Part shown: in pieces, positions 43,474-52,691 of the stretch | Layout: the number at the start of each line of letters is the position of its first letter | Numbering within the stretch: the first letter of the stretch is position 1 | Source: Bacteroidota bacterium | GTDB lineage: Bacteria; Bacteroidota; Bacteroidia; Bacteroidales; Porphyromonadaceae | Length of the DNA stretch: 59,574 nt | Assembly: GCA_023395395.1 (NCBI GenBank) | Contig: JAEWZH010000007.1 | Location: 1 to 59,574 of the forward strand | Reading direction: 5' to 3' | Translations under genes and position numbers: made by a program | Notes under the pieces: generated by a model | The model's database searches: none | What the model was told of the DNA's origin: nothing | Seen by the model: the letters and a program-made list of their open reading frames with translations, nothing else

Positions 43474-44191
43474 CTTGTTGCCTATTGATAATATCGGTAA
43501 ACCTCTGTGCCCACTCGTACTTTTCTAGCACAATGACCCTTTCTCGAAGTGCTTCTAGCTCTGTACGGGTGAGGGCGTGTGAGAGCTCTTCATCAGAGAG
43601 CTCTGAGAGAAACGCTTGGTTGTCTTCCTCTTGCTCTATCATCAGGATGAGTATCTCGGAGTACTTAAGCTGGTCTGCTGAATCAGTATCAAGGTACTTC
43701 TGGACCGCTTGCAGAGCATTGGCTAATGACTTACATCTCATCGCTTGTGCTTCAGCTAGAATAGGTAAGTGCCTAGTAATGGCAAAGATAGCTGCTAAGT
43801 ACTCTGGTACTCGATAGTAAGCAGCCTCTCCCATGTCAGATAGTGTGTAGACCCACGCTTCGCGAGTTCCCTCCTCGTTCTGTCGAAATATAACTCTCCG
43901 AAGATAGATTCCGACCACCGACTGGTAGTCCTCCATCACATCTATATCTAGCTTGATATTAAGCATTGTCGCTTGAATCATCAACTTATACTGATCTATC
44001 AGAGCCTGAGGGATGGCAACATCAAGCTGGTACGCTTCTGAAGATGCTACACTCCGAAGTACCATATCCATGCCTACGATTTTACCATTTACCCCATAGC
44101 CTTGGAGTTTTTCAAACTCTAGTAAAAGTAGTGGTGCGTGGTTAATGTGCTCCCTTCTTTCAAAAATATTCTGAATATCACTCATCTTCAA
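43460..44191 (-). CDS. DUF151-like (BFN) paralogue with UVR-like C-terminus, copy B
   Basis: This is a 243-residue protein of uncertain function. Its middle (YYRVPEYLAAIFAITRHLPILAEAQAM) resembles the DAIALALR...PI segment of DUF151 bifunctional nucleases. The C-terminal RERVIVLEKYEWAQRFTDIINRQ resembles the UVR motif that follows DUF151 in Bacteroidota proteins. It is strongly diverged, so nuclease activity should not be assumed. It overlaps both copy A (14 bases) and rsmE (14 bases), implying co-translation. The domain assignment is a weak inference from pattern matching. Confidence 0.5.
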   Translation of the reverse strand: MKMSDIQNIFERREHINHAPLLLLEFEKLQGYGVNGKIVGMDMVLRSVASSEAYQLDVAIPQALIDQYKLMIQATMLNIKLDIDVMEDYQSVVGIYLRRVIFRQNEEGTREAWVYTLSDMGEAAYYRVPEYLAAIFAITRHLPILAEAQAMRCKSLANALQAVQKYLDTDSADQLKYSEILILMIEQEEDNQAFLSELSDEELSHALTRTELEALRERVIVLEKYEWAQRFTDIINRQQDEEK

Positions 44192-44855
44192 TTTTCAAGT
44201 CCTTTAGTACCGCAGCCCACTCGTAATTTTCGTATGCCACAGCCATCTGTAGTAATTTAGCCCTATCTTCTACTGCGAGGTTGTCAAGGATACGTCTGAT
44301 ATCAGGGGAAAGGGGATTGTCTGGTTTGACGCCAGCCTCAATCTCCTTAGCTATTGTCTCCAATGGAGCATGCGTCTCCTTTGACTTCGTTCTATTTATT
44401 CTCACAACAGATGCTGCAGCCTCCAAAAGGGTCTGCTCCATAAGTATCGGTAAGCGGTGACTCAGAGCCGATAGGATACCATTGAGCAGGGAGACTCTAA
44501 AGCTATTTTCTTCGCCTTGCTTATTCTTAAAAACCAAATAGGAGCGGGCACCCGACTTCCCCTGATAAATATGCAACGTCTGGAGCTTAGTTTCACTCAT
44601 CAGCTCGTAATAGTGACTAAGATCGGGTATAGCACCATTGGGGGTGAAGTGTTGAGTAATCTTAGCGAAGTAAACAGGTGCCATCTCCGCTGGTACTCCA
44701 ATGGGGAAAATCATTGGATCACCGGTCGGAAGGCAATACTTATTCTCCTCTACAGGAGTCAAGAGTACCACCAAGGTCTCGGGAATGCTTTGCGCACTTC
44801 CAAGTCCATTTAACTTCATCGGCACCATTACTCTGTCTTCTCCTTTTTCTTTCAT
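44178..44855 (-). CDS. DUF151-like (BFN) protein with UVR-like C-terminus, copy A
   Basis: This is a 225-residue protein. RVSLLNGILSALSHRLPILMEQTLLEAA matches the DUF151 pattern (small residue, ALALR, then PI and an EE-like helix), and MAVAYENYEWAAVLKDLKIEDE at the C-terminus resembles a UVR motif. It probably arose by tandem duplication with the next gene, as both share domain order and the YEWA core. The start could be Met1, Met10 or Met13. No clear TAnnTTTG element is seen upstream. Confidence 0.5.
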   Translation of the reverse strand: MKEKGEDRVMVPMKLNGLGSAQSIPETLVVLLTPVEENKYCLPTGDPMIFPIGVPAEMAPVYFAKITQHFTPNGAIPDLSHYYELMSETKLQTLHIYQGKSGARSYLVFKNKQGEENSFRVSLLNGILSALSHRLPILMEQTLLEAAASVVRINRTKSKETHAPLETIAKEIEAGVKPDNPLSPDIRRILDNLAVEDRAKLLQMAVAYENYEWAAVLKDLKIEDE

Positions 44856-44917
44856 ACTATCCTTTTCTTATAATTTGCATATATAACCATTTTCAATCTC
44901 AAGTGTTCGGGTTGATT

Positions 44918-45847
44918 TCAGTCTCCTTTGATAGCTTTTTCTATGAGTTGGTAGAGATAAATCAATCCTCCCACAATATTAATAGTGGCAACTGGCTCGA
45001 TCCTTTGAGTAAATGGGTTATAGCTATAACTAACTCCCATACTAATAGGTCCTGCCCCGGGGATGTTGTATCCAATCCCACCTCCAAAACCATAGGAGTA
45101 AGATCCAGTGAGCATAGGCATCTGATTGAGGTTGGCAAAGAGCTGATATCTAGTAGCATATCCCTCTCCGTAAGCAAAGAAACCACTAGGAGTGATATAC
45201 TGAAGCCTTAGACTAGTATTGAGCGATTGCTGTACAAGAAACGGCTGATAGGCACTCTGGCCCAAATTTAACCCCATACGAAGTTGTGCTTTGAGGCGCT
45301 CTGAAACATCAAAAGTCGTTGTAAACGAGGGTGCAATAAACCTAGAGCCCATAAGTTGTCCTGCCACAACTGAAGATGAGATGCTCATTCTATCGTTAAT
45401 ACTATAAGATGCGCTGATATTTGCCGCTAGTCCAGAAGTATTCATTGGAACAAACGAAAGATGAGTAGGAGATCCAATAAAGGAATTAAGAGAAAGATTG
45501 GGGCTTAGATTAAGTCGCTGCGACATTACTTCACCTAAGGTTGTTTCTAGTGTGCTCGGGAATTCTATCTTAAGCGAAGAATTCAATCCCTTCAATCGTG
45601 ACCCTCTACCCAGACGACTGCTATCAAGGTCAAGAAAAATAGGTATCTCGGTAGCTTTGAATCCCTCTAGATCGAAGGACTTCACTAAATTCATCGTCGC
45701 TTTCTCCAGCCCTCTTTTTGGGGTAATAAGTACACTTCTATTGATACGTAGCGTATCAGATAGAGACAACTCAGCAACCTCTTGAGCCATCACCACTACA
45801 CCTACTATAAGGGCGATAAAAGATCCAATAATCCTCCTAAAAATCAT
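44918..45847 (-). CDS. Hypothetical exported protein, probably outer-membrane beta-barrel
   Basis: I recognise no named family. Starting at ATG 45847 the product has a signal peptide (MIFRRIIGSFIALIVGVVVMAQ); an upstream in-frame ATG at 45865 would add six residues. The mature part is rich in Ser/Leu and alternates polar and hydrophobic residues with repeated Gly-aromatic strands (YSYGFGGGIGYNIPGAGPISMGVSYSYNPF), like outer-membrane barrels in this phylum. The C-terminus lacks a type IX sorting domain. It sits 62 bases upstream of the DUF151 operon and may be co-transcribed with it. Confidence 0.6.
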   Translation of the reverse strand: MIFRRIIGSFIALIVGVVVMAQEVAELSLSDTLRINRSVLITPKRGLEKATMNLVKSFDLEGFKATEIPIFLDLDSSRLGRGSRLKGLNSSLKIEFPSTLETTLGEVMSQRLNLSPNLSLNSFIGSPTHLSFVPMNTSGLAANISASYSINDRMSISSSVVAGQLMGSRFIAPSFTTTFDVSERLKAQLRMGLNLGQSAYQPFLVQQSLNTSLRLQYITPSGFFAYGEGYATRYQLFANLNQMPMLTGSYSYGFGGGIGYNIPGAGPISMGVSYSYNPFTQRIEPVATINIVGGLIYLYQLIEKAIKGD

Positions 45848-45890
45848 AGAGGTAAAGTTATCCAATTTTGTTTTGACTTACAAGTAAGAA

Positions 45891-45925
45891 TCCCCATTTG
45901 GATGGTTAAACTATCCAAATGGGGA
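45891..45925. terminator. Stem-loop downstream of the P-type ATPase
   Basis: TCCCCATTTGGAT (45891-45903) and ATCCAAATGGGGA (45913-45925) form a perfect 13-bp stem with a nine-base loop. No long T run follows on either strand, so its termination strength is uncertain. Confidence 0.6.
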
Positions 45926-45944
45926 CATCTATTACTAAGCACAA

Positions 45945-48629
45945 CTATTTCTTTTTTCTAAGAAGGCGGGCAATCTCTCCGATTAGTAGCACTGGCAAAG
46001 TGACCACTAGAGTAGCAATCCAGTCTCGTATGCTTAGGGGTACGACACTAAACATCTCTCCCCCAAAGCTGACAATCAACACCTGACCTAACACAATCAC
46101 AAGAGCAATAGTGACAAAGCCACTTGCTCCCTTAAAGTGGAAAGCAGAACGACCAGACTCATAAGCACGTGCGTTGAACATATTCCAAAACTGCAACCAG
46201 ACAAAAATAGAGAAGAAAAGACTTTGCTCATAGCTGGTCAATTCAGCATCTCCCTTATGGAACTCTAAGTTCAAAAGTTCTAACATGCTGGAGACATCGG
46301 CATACTGAAACAGATAAAGTAATCCGAGCAGTAGTACAAAGAATAAACCACCTACACCCAAGATGAGGCGCCCCATATGTTGGTCAATAATAAAGGCATT
46401 GCGATTACGAGGCTTTCGCTGCATAACACTTTGAGATGGGGGAAGAGAAGCCAAAGCCATAGCGGCAAATGTATCCATAATCAGATTGACCCAGAGCATC
46501 TGTGTCACAGTGAGTGGCGATTGCGTTCCTAAGAATGCACCAGCCAGCACTATAAGGCAAGCTGCCACATTGACCGTCATCTGAAATAGGATAAAACGTT
46601 GGATATTTTGGTATAGGGATCGCCCCCACATCACCGCCCTACCTATACTTGTAAATGAATTATCCACGATAGTAATGTCGCTAGCTTCCTTGGCAATGGA
46701 AGTACCATCACCCATAGAGAGCCCCACGTGTGCAGCCTTGAGGGCTGGAGCATCATTTGTGCCGTCGCCAGTCACCGCTACCACATCATTATTCCGTTGG
46801 AGTGCCTCCACAAGACGGCGTTTATCCAATGGACGAGCGCGCGAAACAACCTTAATTGCTCCTATACGCTGCTCTAGCTCCTCATCGCTCATTGCCTCGA
46901 TCTCTGGACCCGTAATCACCTGGGCATCAGTATCCTCTTCAGTCCAAAGGTGTATTTGCCTTGCGACTTCACGGGCAGTTGCGATGGTATCACCAGTGAC
47001 TATCTTTACGTTGATACCAGCATTGAGACACTCCTCCACTGCCGTAGGAACATCCGATCGAACCGGATCTGCGATAGCGACAAATCCGAGGAAGGTTAGA
47101 TTCTTGGCAACAAGCCGACCATCCACGATACCTGCTTCGCCCTCTTCCAACACCTGATAGGCAAAGCCCAGTGTGCGCATAGCCTGAGACTGATAGAGGA
47201 GCAACTGCGCCTCTATTTGCTCTTTGCTGACAGCATTCACGGTATGGGTGGTGATACCATAGACAATCTCCGGAGCACCCTTTACATAAAGGACACGCTT
47301 ATTAAGTGCTGAGCGAACCTCTGTGACCATATACTTCCTTTCGGTAGAGAATGGGATCTGTTGGATGGTCTCTATCTGGTGGCGGAGGACTTCGGTATCT
47401 ACCCCTTGTTGGTACAACCACAATAGGAGTGCGCCCTCTGTGGGATTGCCAAATACCTTTGGGTGACCATCCTGGGTTTCATCTATGGATGCAGTGCTAT
47501 TGAGCGCAATATTTTCCCTGATCAAGATACTGGCTTCATCGTCTACAAGTTTCTGCTGATCGAGTCCAAAAAACTGTGTCTCGTGGACACGCATCTGATT
47601 TTCTGTGAGCGTACCCGTCTTGTCGGTGCAGATGACCGTAGTAGCACCCATGGTCTCACAGGCATGCATCTTGCGCACGAGGTTATTGGTCTTAAGCATT
47701 CTCTGCATGCTATACGCTAGGCTGAGTGTCACCGCCATAGGTAATCCTTCTGGGACAGATACCACTACCACCGTGACAGCAATCATTATAGTTTGGAGTA
47801 AGAAGCTTACAAAATCTGTCCACTCAAAGACCTCAAGCCCTGAAAAGTACACCACCAATCTCCCGACCAGTACAAGTACAGCAATACTATATCCAAGTTT
47901 ACTAATGAGATTTCCAAGCCTATCTAACTGCTCATTAAGTGGTGTCCGTGTACCTTGGTCTATCTGAGCAGCCTTAAAAACCTTACCATTTTCCGTCTTA
48001 TCTCCGACAGCAAAGACCTCACATAGACCATGCCCTTCCATCACCTTTGTTCCGCGCATCACGTGATTTGTTGGGAAAGTGCTCTCCTTGTCATACAATT
48101 GGGGATCGGAAAACTTTAGTGCAATTGGTTCACCCGTAAGGGTGGATTCATCAACCATCAGCGACATCGAATCTAAAAGCTTAGCATCGGCTGGTATCTC
48201 ATTTCCGGTCTCTATCACTACGAGATCACCCACAACTACATCTCGTTTAGGGATTTCAATGGTATGCCCATCACGAATAACTCTAACTGGTTCGTCATCA
48301 TTCACTTTATTAAGGATGGCAAACTCCTTATCTGCTTTTTGTTCGAAGTAGAACGACAGACCGGTAGCCAATAGTACTGCTATCATTATCCCCAATGGTT
48401 CGAGGAAAGCGTCCATCCCCTCTCCATGTTTCCACACCTCATAAAGGGCAACCCCTAGCGAGAGTACTGCTGCTACAATTAAAATGACAATTGTGGGGTC
48501 TTTAAATTTCTCGAAAAATTTCTTCCAAATTGACTCTTTCTCCACGGGAGTCAGCACATTATCTCCATGCAGTCCCCTATTCTCCTCCACTTGAGCTGCC
48601 GTAAGACCGCTCCAATGCTTTTGCACCAT
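45945..48629 (-). CDS. Calcium-translocating P-type ATPase (PMCA/SERCA-like)
   Basis: This is a P2-type cation pump exporting Ca2+ from the cytoplasm. It has the cation N-terminal domain, actuator LTGEP, the M4 ion-binding motif PEGLP (293-297), the phosphorylation site DKTGT at 336-340, the hinge GDGTNDAPALK, and a C-terminal block of membrane helices. Length 894 with no C-terminal calmodulin region is usual for bacterial members. Ion preference is inferred from PEGL and family resemblance. It is a single gene with a promoter element at 48671-48678. Confidence 0.93.
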   Translation of the reverse strand: MVQKHWSGLTAAQVEENRGLHGDNVLTPVEKESIWKKFFEKFKDPTIVILIVAAVLSLGVALYEVWKHGEGMDAFLEPLGIMIAVLLATGLSFYFEQKADKEFAILNKVNDDEPVRVIRDGHTIEIPKRDVVVGDLVVIETGNEIPADAKLLDSMSLMVDESTLTGEPIALKFSDPQLYDKESTFPTNHVMRGTKVMEGHGLCEVFAVGDKTENGKVFKAAQIDQGTRTPLNEQLDRLGNLISKLGYSIAVLVLVGRLVVYFSGLEVFEWTDFVSFLLQTIMIAVTVVVVSVPEGLPMAVTLSLAYSMQRMLKTNNLVRKMHACETMGATTVICTDKTGTLTENQMRVHETQFFGLDQQKLVDDEASILIRENIALNSTASIDETQDGHPKVFGNPTEGALLLWLYQQGVDTEVLRHQIETIQQIPFSTERKYMVTEVRSALNKRVLYVKGAPEIVYGITTHTVNAVSKEQIEAQLLLYQSQAMRTLGFAYQVLEEGEAGIVDGRLVAKNLTFLGFVAIADPVRSDVPTAVEECLNAGINVKIVTGDTIATAREVARQIHLWTEEDTDAQVITGPEIEAMSDEELEQRIGAIKVVSRARPLDKRRLVEALQRNNDVVAVTGDGTNDAPALKAAHVGLSMGDGTSIAKEASDITIVDNSFTSIGRAVMWGRSLYQNIQRFILFQMTVNVAACLIVLAGAFLGTQSPLTVTQMLWVNLIMDTFAAMALASLPPSQSVMQRKPRNRNAFIIDQHMGRLILGVGGLFFVLLLGLLYLFQYADVSSMLELLNLEFHKGDAELTSYEQSLFFSIFVWLQFWNMFNARAYESGRSAFHFKGASGFVTIALVIVLGQVLIVSFGGEMFSVVPLSIRDWIATLVVTLPVLLIGEIARLLRKKK

Positions 48630-48670
48630 ATAATAATACTAATATGCCTATTAACTATCACAATAACGTG

Positions 48671-48678
48671 CAAAGTTA
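48671..48678 (-). promoter_or_regulatory. Predicted -7 element for the calcium ATPase gene
   Basis: The minus strand reads TAACTTTG, matching TAnnTTTG, 41 bases upstream of the ATG. Confidence 0.55.
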
Positions 48679-48687
48679 CCAATAAAA

Positions 48688-48716
48688 ATGGGGTATACTA
48701 TTGCTGTACACCCCAT
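48688..48716 (-). terminator. Terminator downstream of ridA
   Basis: ATGGGGTATAC (48688-48698) pairs with GTACACCCCAT (48706-48716) apart from one mismatch. On the minus strand the stem is followed by a T-rich run. Confidence 0.75.
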
Positions 48717-48758
48717 CACACTTACAGATAGCTTGATTATTAAAGCAAAGAGTCTCTT

Positions 48759-49136
48759 TTACTCAGCAGCAATTACCTCTAGCTCCACCAGACCTCCTTT
48801 GGGAAGCGCGCAAATCTGGAAAGCACTTCGTGCTGGATAAGGTGCTTGGAAATACTCGGCATACACCTCATTCACTTTAGCAAAGTCTGCAATATCAGTG
48901 AGGAAGAGGGTGGTCTTTACCACATTATTAAGCGTCAACCCCCTTGCCTCAAGGATAGCCACGATGTTCTTAAACACTTGGTGTGCCTGACCCACCACAT
49001 CTTCGCTAGCAAATGCACCAGTCTTGGGGTCTAGTCCAAGCTGCCCAGATACAAATACCAAACCATTGGCAGCAACTGCCTGTGAGTATGGGCCTACTGC
49101 TGCGGGACCATTTGGGGTACTAATAATTTCTTTCAT
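48759..49136 (-). CDS. ridA: RidA-family enamine/imine deaminase
   Basis: This is a 125-residue YjgF/RidA-family trimeric enzyme that hydrolyses reactive 2-aminoacrylate formed by PLP enzymes. Conserved stretches are GPAAVGPYSQAV, VSGQLGLDPKTG, the active-site arginine in YPARSAFQI and the C-terminal VELEVIAA. It is the last gene of the dnaN-ridA run, 26 bases after rlmB. Confidence 0.95.
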   Translation of the reverse strand: MKEIISTPNGPAAVGPYSQAVAANGLVFVSGQLGLDPKTGAFASEDVVGQAHQVFKNIVAILEARGLTLNNVVKTTLFLTDIADFAKVNEVYAEYFQAPYPARSAFQICALPKGGLVELEVIAAE

Positions 49137-49162
49137 AGTTATAATTAATGTAATGATTAAAC

Positions 49163-50131
49163 TTACTTTTTCTGTCTAACTGCTTCGTATAAAATAATGC
49201 CGGTAGCTACCGAGACATTGAGCGAACCTATTTCGCCAAATAGAGGGATACGCACAAGTTCGTCGCAATTACCGAGTGAGTACTCTGATAGACCTGTGTC
49301 TTCAGCACCCATGACAAGTGCAAGCGCTCCATTCATCTGGACATCATACATCTGACCTGTGGCCTTTTCTGATGCACCTACGACCTTTATTCCAGATTCC
49401 TTTAGGTAATCAATGACCGAATCTACGGAGGATTCTCTACACACAGCAATACGAGATAGAGCACCCGCAGAGGTCTTAACAGCATCTGAAGTGACGGAAA
49501 CAGAATTTTGCTCAAATATAACAATGGCATCTACGCCTGCACACTCGCAAGTACGGGCAATTGCACCAAAATTACGTACGTCGGTAATGCCGTCAAGCAC
49601 CACAATAAATGGGTCTCTACCCGCCTCAAACAATGTAGGTATAACTTCCTCAAGAGTGAAGTAATGCGCAGCTGCCTTGACAGCAATAATGCCCTGATGG
49701 TTACGATTGGTAAGGCGATCAAGTTTCTCGACTGGCACCCTGCGAACTGGCACACTACGCTCTCCGACAGCTTCGAGTAGCTCTTTCATAGTGTCACTAT
49801 TGGTCTCTCGCTTTACGTAGATAAAGTCAATAGGGTCACCCGCTTTGAGCGCTTCACGAATTGCATGAATACCAAAAATCATCTGATCTCGCTGTTCGCT
49901 TGGGCGGTTGTACATTGGTTTGGTTTGCCTTTGTCTATGCTGTCTCTCTCTTGTGACTCCCTCTTTTTCGCTATATTGTCTTGGTGCTCGAGGTTTATTT
50001 TCCAAATCCCTCTTGGCACCATAGGGTCTATCACCGATGCTCTTTGAGCCTTCATGTCTCTCGCCACTCCGTCTTGGACGACTATTTCGTTCTCCATTAC
50101 CGCCTCTGCGGAAGTTGTTATCTCTCTTCAT
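49163..50131 (-). CDS. rlmB: 23S rRNA (guanosine-2'-O)-methyltransferase RlmB/TrmH family
   Basis: This SpoU-family enzyme is probably responsible for Gm2251 in 23S rRNA. The catalytic domain has the three motifs: LDGITDVRNFGAIARTCECAG, LVMGAEDTGLS and IPLFGEIGSLNVSVATGI. The substrate-binding domain begins at IFGIHAIREAL near residue 85. The first about 80 residues are an Arg/Lys/Gln/Gly-rich, probably disordered extension (RRGGNGERNSRPRRSGERH) likely to bind RNA. Position 2251 is inferred from the family, not seen. Confidence 0.88.
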   Translation of the reverse strand: MKRDNNFRRGGNGERNSRPRRSGERHEGSKSIGDRPYGAKRDLENKPRAPRQYSEKEGVTRERQHRQRQTKPMYNRPSEQRDQMIFGIHAIREALKAGDPIDFIYVKRETNSDTMKELLEAVGERSVPVRRVPVEKLDRLTNRNHQGIIAVKAAAHYFTLEEVIPTLFEAGRDPFIVVLDGITDVRNFGAIARTCECAGVDAIVIFEQNSVSVTSDAVKTSAGALSRIAVCRESSVDSVIDYLKESGIKVVGASEKATGQMYDVQMNGALALVMGAEDTGLSEYSLGNCDELVRIPLFGEIGSLNVSVATGIILYEAVRQKK

Positions 50132-50136
50132 TCTAT

Positions 50137-51801
50137 TTACTTTTTTAGTAATTCTCTTGCATTGGCAAGCGCTGCATCTGTCATCTCAGCCCCTGTGAGC
50201 ATTGTAGCCAACTGTCGGACTCGCTCCTCGCCCTTCACCTCGTGTATTGTGGTGAAGTATCTTTCTTTATCTTCCTTCTTTGCTACCACCAACTGATACT
50301 CTGCCATCGCAGCAACCTGAGGTAGATGTGTGATGGATAACACCTGTAGATTACCTCCTAAACGTGCCATCACTTGCCCTAGCTTCTCCGCAATCTCCCC
50401 ACTGACTCCTGTGTCTATTTCGTCAAATATCACTGTAGGTAATACCGTGTGCTCAGCTAGGATGGTCTTGAGTGCAAGCATAAAACGAGATATCTCACCA
50501 CCGGAAGCGACCTCTCTAATAGGTTGCAAGATAGTTTGTTTATTGGTCGCGAAGAGAAATTGGACACTATCATATCCATAGTTTCCTAGTTGTGGTAATC
50601 GTTGCAAATCAACCTTGAAAGTAGCACCAGCAATACCGAGCTCTTTCATCAGCAGATGTAACTGGGGCAATAACGCTTCCGCTGCTTTTGCCCTAGTATC
50701 TGAAAGTTTTTGAGCAAGTGCTGTGGCAATATTCAACTTTTGTTGCACCTCCACTTCCAGTTGTCGGAGATGTCCATCCGAATTGGCAATCTCCTCCATA
50801 GTTCGTGCATAGTACTCTCTAAGGGAGATTAGTTCGTCATGGTCCGTAAGCTTAAACTTAAAGAGCAATCCCTGAAGGAAGTCTAACCGTTGCTCTATCT
50901 GTTCTAGCTCCTGAGGGTCTACCTCAATATTATCAAGTAGGCCATCTGCTTCACGAGTAATATCACGAAGTTCAACTTCGAGAGATTCCAGACGTTTATA
51001 CAGCTCATCGACTTGAGAATAGTGCTGAGATACTCTACCGACCAATTTAGCAGCTCCGTGTATCTGTTCGATCACTCCTGCTCGCCCTTCATCTCCTTCA
51101 GAAAACGAAGATACCAAATGTAGAGCATCTGCAATCTCAGTACTATGCTGAGCCATTGCCTGTCGCTCCTCCAATTGGGCAAGCTCACCAGGTTTGAGGT
51201 GAGCACTCTCAAGCTGTTGTAGTTGAAAAGAGATAAATTCCTGCTCCTTAGATTGCGCCTCTATCCTTTTTTGCTCTTCAAAAAGCATCTGTTTTACCTC
51301 GGAGTATGTTCTAAACGCTTCGGCATACTCCTCCAACAATGATTGGTTATTGGCAAGAGTATCAAGGACACTAGTTTGATAACCGATATCACCTATCAAC
51401 ATATTGTGATGCTGAGAGTGGATATCTACGAGGTGCTCTCCAATAGCCTTCATCATCGCTGTCGTTACCGGAGTATCATTGATGAAAGCTCTATTTTTTC
51501 CATTGCTAGTAAGTTCCCGACGGAGCGTACACTGCATTTCGTAATCAAGATCATTATCAGAAAATATTGATTGTAGACCTTCGACTCCGGTAAGATCAAA
51601 ATCTGCCTCTATGATAGCCTTATTCTCTCCTTCTCGGATCGTCTTGATATCGGCTCTATTACCCAGTATCAATCCGATAGCTCCTACTAGAATAGACTTT
51701 CCGGCTCCTGTCTCTCCTGTGATAGTTGTGAAACCATTTTGGAGGAAGAGCTCAAGTTCTTTGATGAGGATAAAGTCCTTAATATATAATCGGGTAATCA
51801 T
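50137..51801 (-). CDS. recN: DNA repair protein RecN
   Basis: This SMC-like ATPase acts in double-strand-break repair. Walker A GETGAGKS lies at residues 29-36. Long coiled coils fill about 160-360. The ABC signature SGGEISRFMLALK, Walker B VIFDEIDTGVSG and the H-motif SITHLPQVA lie in the C-terminal third. Length 554 is typical. It overlaps porD by four bases and precedes rlmB by five. Confidence 0.97.
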   Translation of the reverse strand: MITRLYIKDFILIKELELFLQNGFTTITGETGAGKSILVGAIGLILGNRADIKTIREGENKAIIEADFDLTGVEGLQSIFSDNDLDYEMQCTLRRELTSNGKNRAFINDTPVTTAMMKAIGEHLVDIHSQHHNMLIGDIGYQTSVLDTLANNQSLLEEYAEAFRTYSEVKQMLFEEQKRIEAQSKEQEFISFQLQQLESAHLKPGELAQLEERQAMAQHSTEIADALHLVSSFSEGDEGRAGVIEQIHGAAKLVGRVSQHYSQVDELYKRLESLEVELRDITREADGLLDNIEVDPQELEQIEQRLDFLQGLLFKFKLTDHDELISLREYYARTMEEIANSDGHLRQLEVEVQQKLNIATALAQKLSDTRAKAAEALLPQLHLLMKELGIAGATFKVDLQRLPQLGNYGYDSVQFLFATNKQTILQPIREVASGGEISRFMLALKTILAEHTVLPTVIFDEIDTGVSGEIAEKLGQVMARLGGNLQVLSITHLPQVAAMAEYQLVVAKKEDKERYFTTIHEVKGEERVRQLATMLTGAEMTDAALANARELLKK

Positions 51802-52691
51802 CTGCTAAAAATTATCGATGGAAATAGCTCTTCTGATAGCTTGCGCACTTCTGTTGCAGTAGGAGTTTGCTCTGACTGTAAGTACTGACTGATGTCTAAT
51901 ACTTTGGCATCGGAAAAAAGAGAGAAAAAGGATAGAGAACCATTATACACTTTCAGCTGCTTCAAACCCTGTAGTACTACCTTCGCTATCTCTCCATAAG
52001 CAGAAGGCACTTCACTGTCGAGTGCCTCTCTATGATATAGATACCATAGCTCTCTGAAGTGATCCCCCCATTCACTTTTAAGTTCATCAAGATGTCTTGA
52101 AGGAGCATAGTTTGATGGTTTTCGTCCTAACAAACTGAGCTCTCCTTGCCAAGCTGTGTCATAGGCACTTCGATGCTCTTGTAAGTAATTCAAAAAAGGA
52201 GATCCACCATAGAGCGAGAAACTATCATAGTAATACATCGCACCCAACGTGGCAAAATAATAAATCATACGGTTTATTTGCTCATCGGGAATCTCTCTTC
52301 CGATAAAGGTTGCACTCTGCTGAGGGTAATATCGAAAGCTCACTTCTGACTCTTGCAACAATAGGAGTAACGACTCTCTATCTCTCCCAAAACGTGGGCG
52401 ATAAAATGCCATTTCAATACCTCCTTGGTACTGATCCCCGATTACGTGCTCCACGAAGAGTACTAAGCTAAGCCGGATAGGGTATTTAGGAACATACTCT
52501 GCAGATATATTAGGAGCATAATTAGCCAGCATCATCTGGAGCTGTTGCTGTAGACTATTAAGATCCTTTTGGGAGCTTTCTGGTAAGCCATAGGCATTGA
52601 CGACCACTTCAGGGGCAAAGAAAGTCTGCCCCCGAACACCAATAGCCACAATACATGATAGTATCGTGAGAATAAGTCGCCTAATCCTCAT
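51798..52691 (-). CDS. DUF4835 protein (PorD-like, type IX secretion associated)
   Basis: This exported protein of 297 residues resembles DUF4835, which includes the type IX secretion-associated PorD. After a signal peptide (LTILSCIVAIGVRGQ) the mature part starts APEVVVNAYGLPESSQKDLNSLQQQLQ. It continues with YRPRFGRDRESLLLLL and MIYYFATLGAMYYYDSFSLYGGSPFLN, fitting the family. The position between coaBC and recN is the usual one in Bacteroidota. The direct role in secretion is inferred from family membership. Confidence 0.8.
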   Translation of the reverse strand: MRIRRLILTILSCIVAIGVRGQTFFAPEVVVNAYGLPESSQKDLNSLQQQLQMMLANYAPNISAEYVPKYPIRLSLVLFVEHVIGDQYQGGIEMAFYRPRFGRDRESLLLLLQESEVSFRYYPQQSATFIGREIPDEQINRMIYYFATLGAMYYYDSFSLYGGSPFLNYLQEHRSAYDTAWQGELSLLGRKPSNYAPSRHLDELKSEWGDHFRELWYLYHREALDSEVPSAYGEIAKVVLQGLKQLKVYNGSLSFFSLFSDAKVLDISQYLQSEQTPTATEVRKLSEELFPSIIFSR

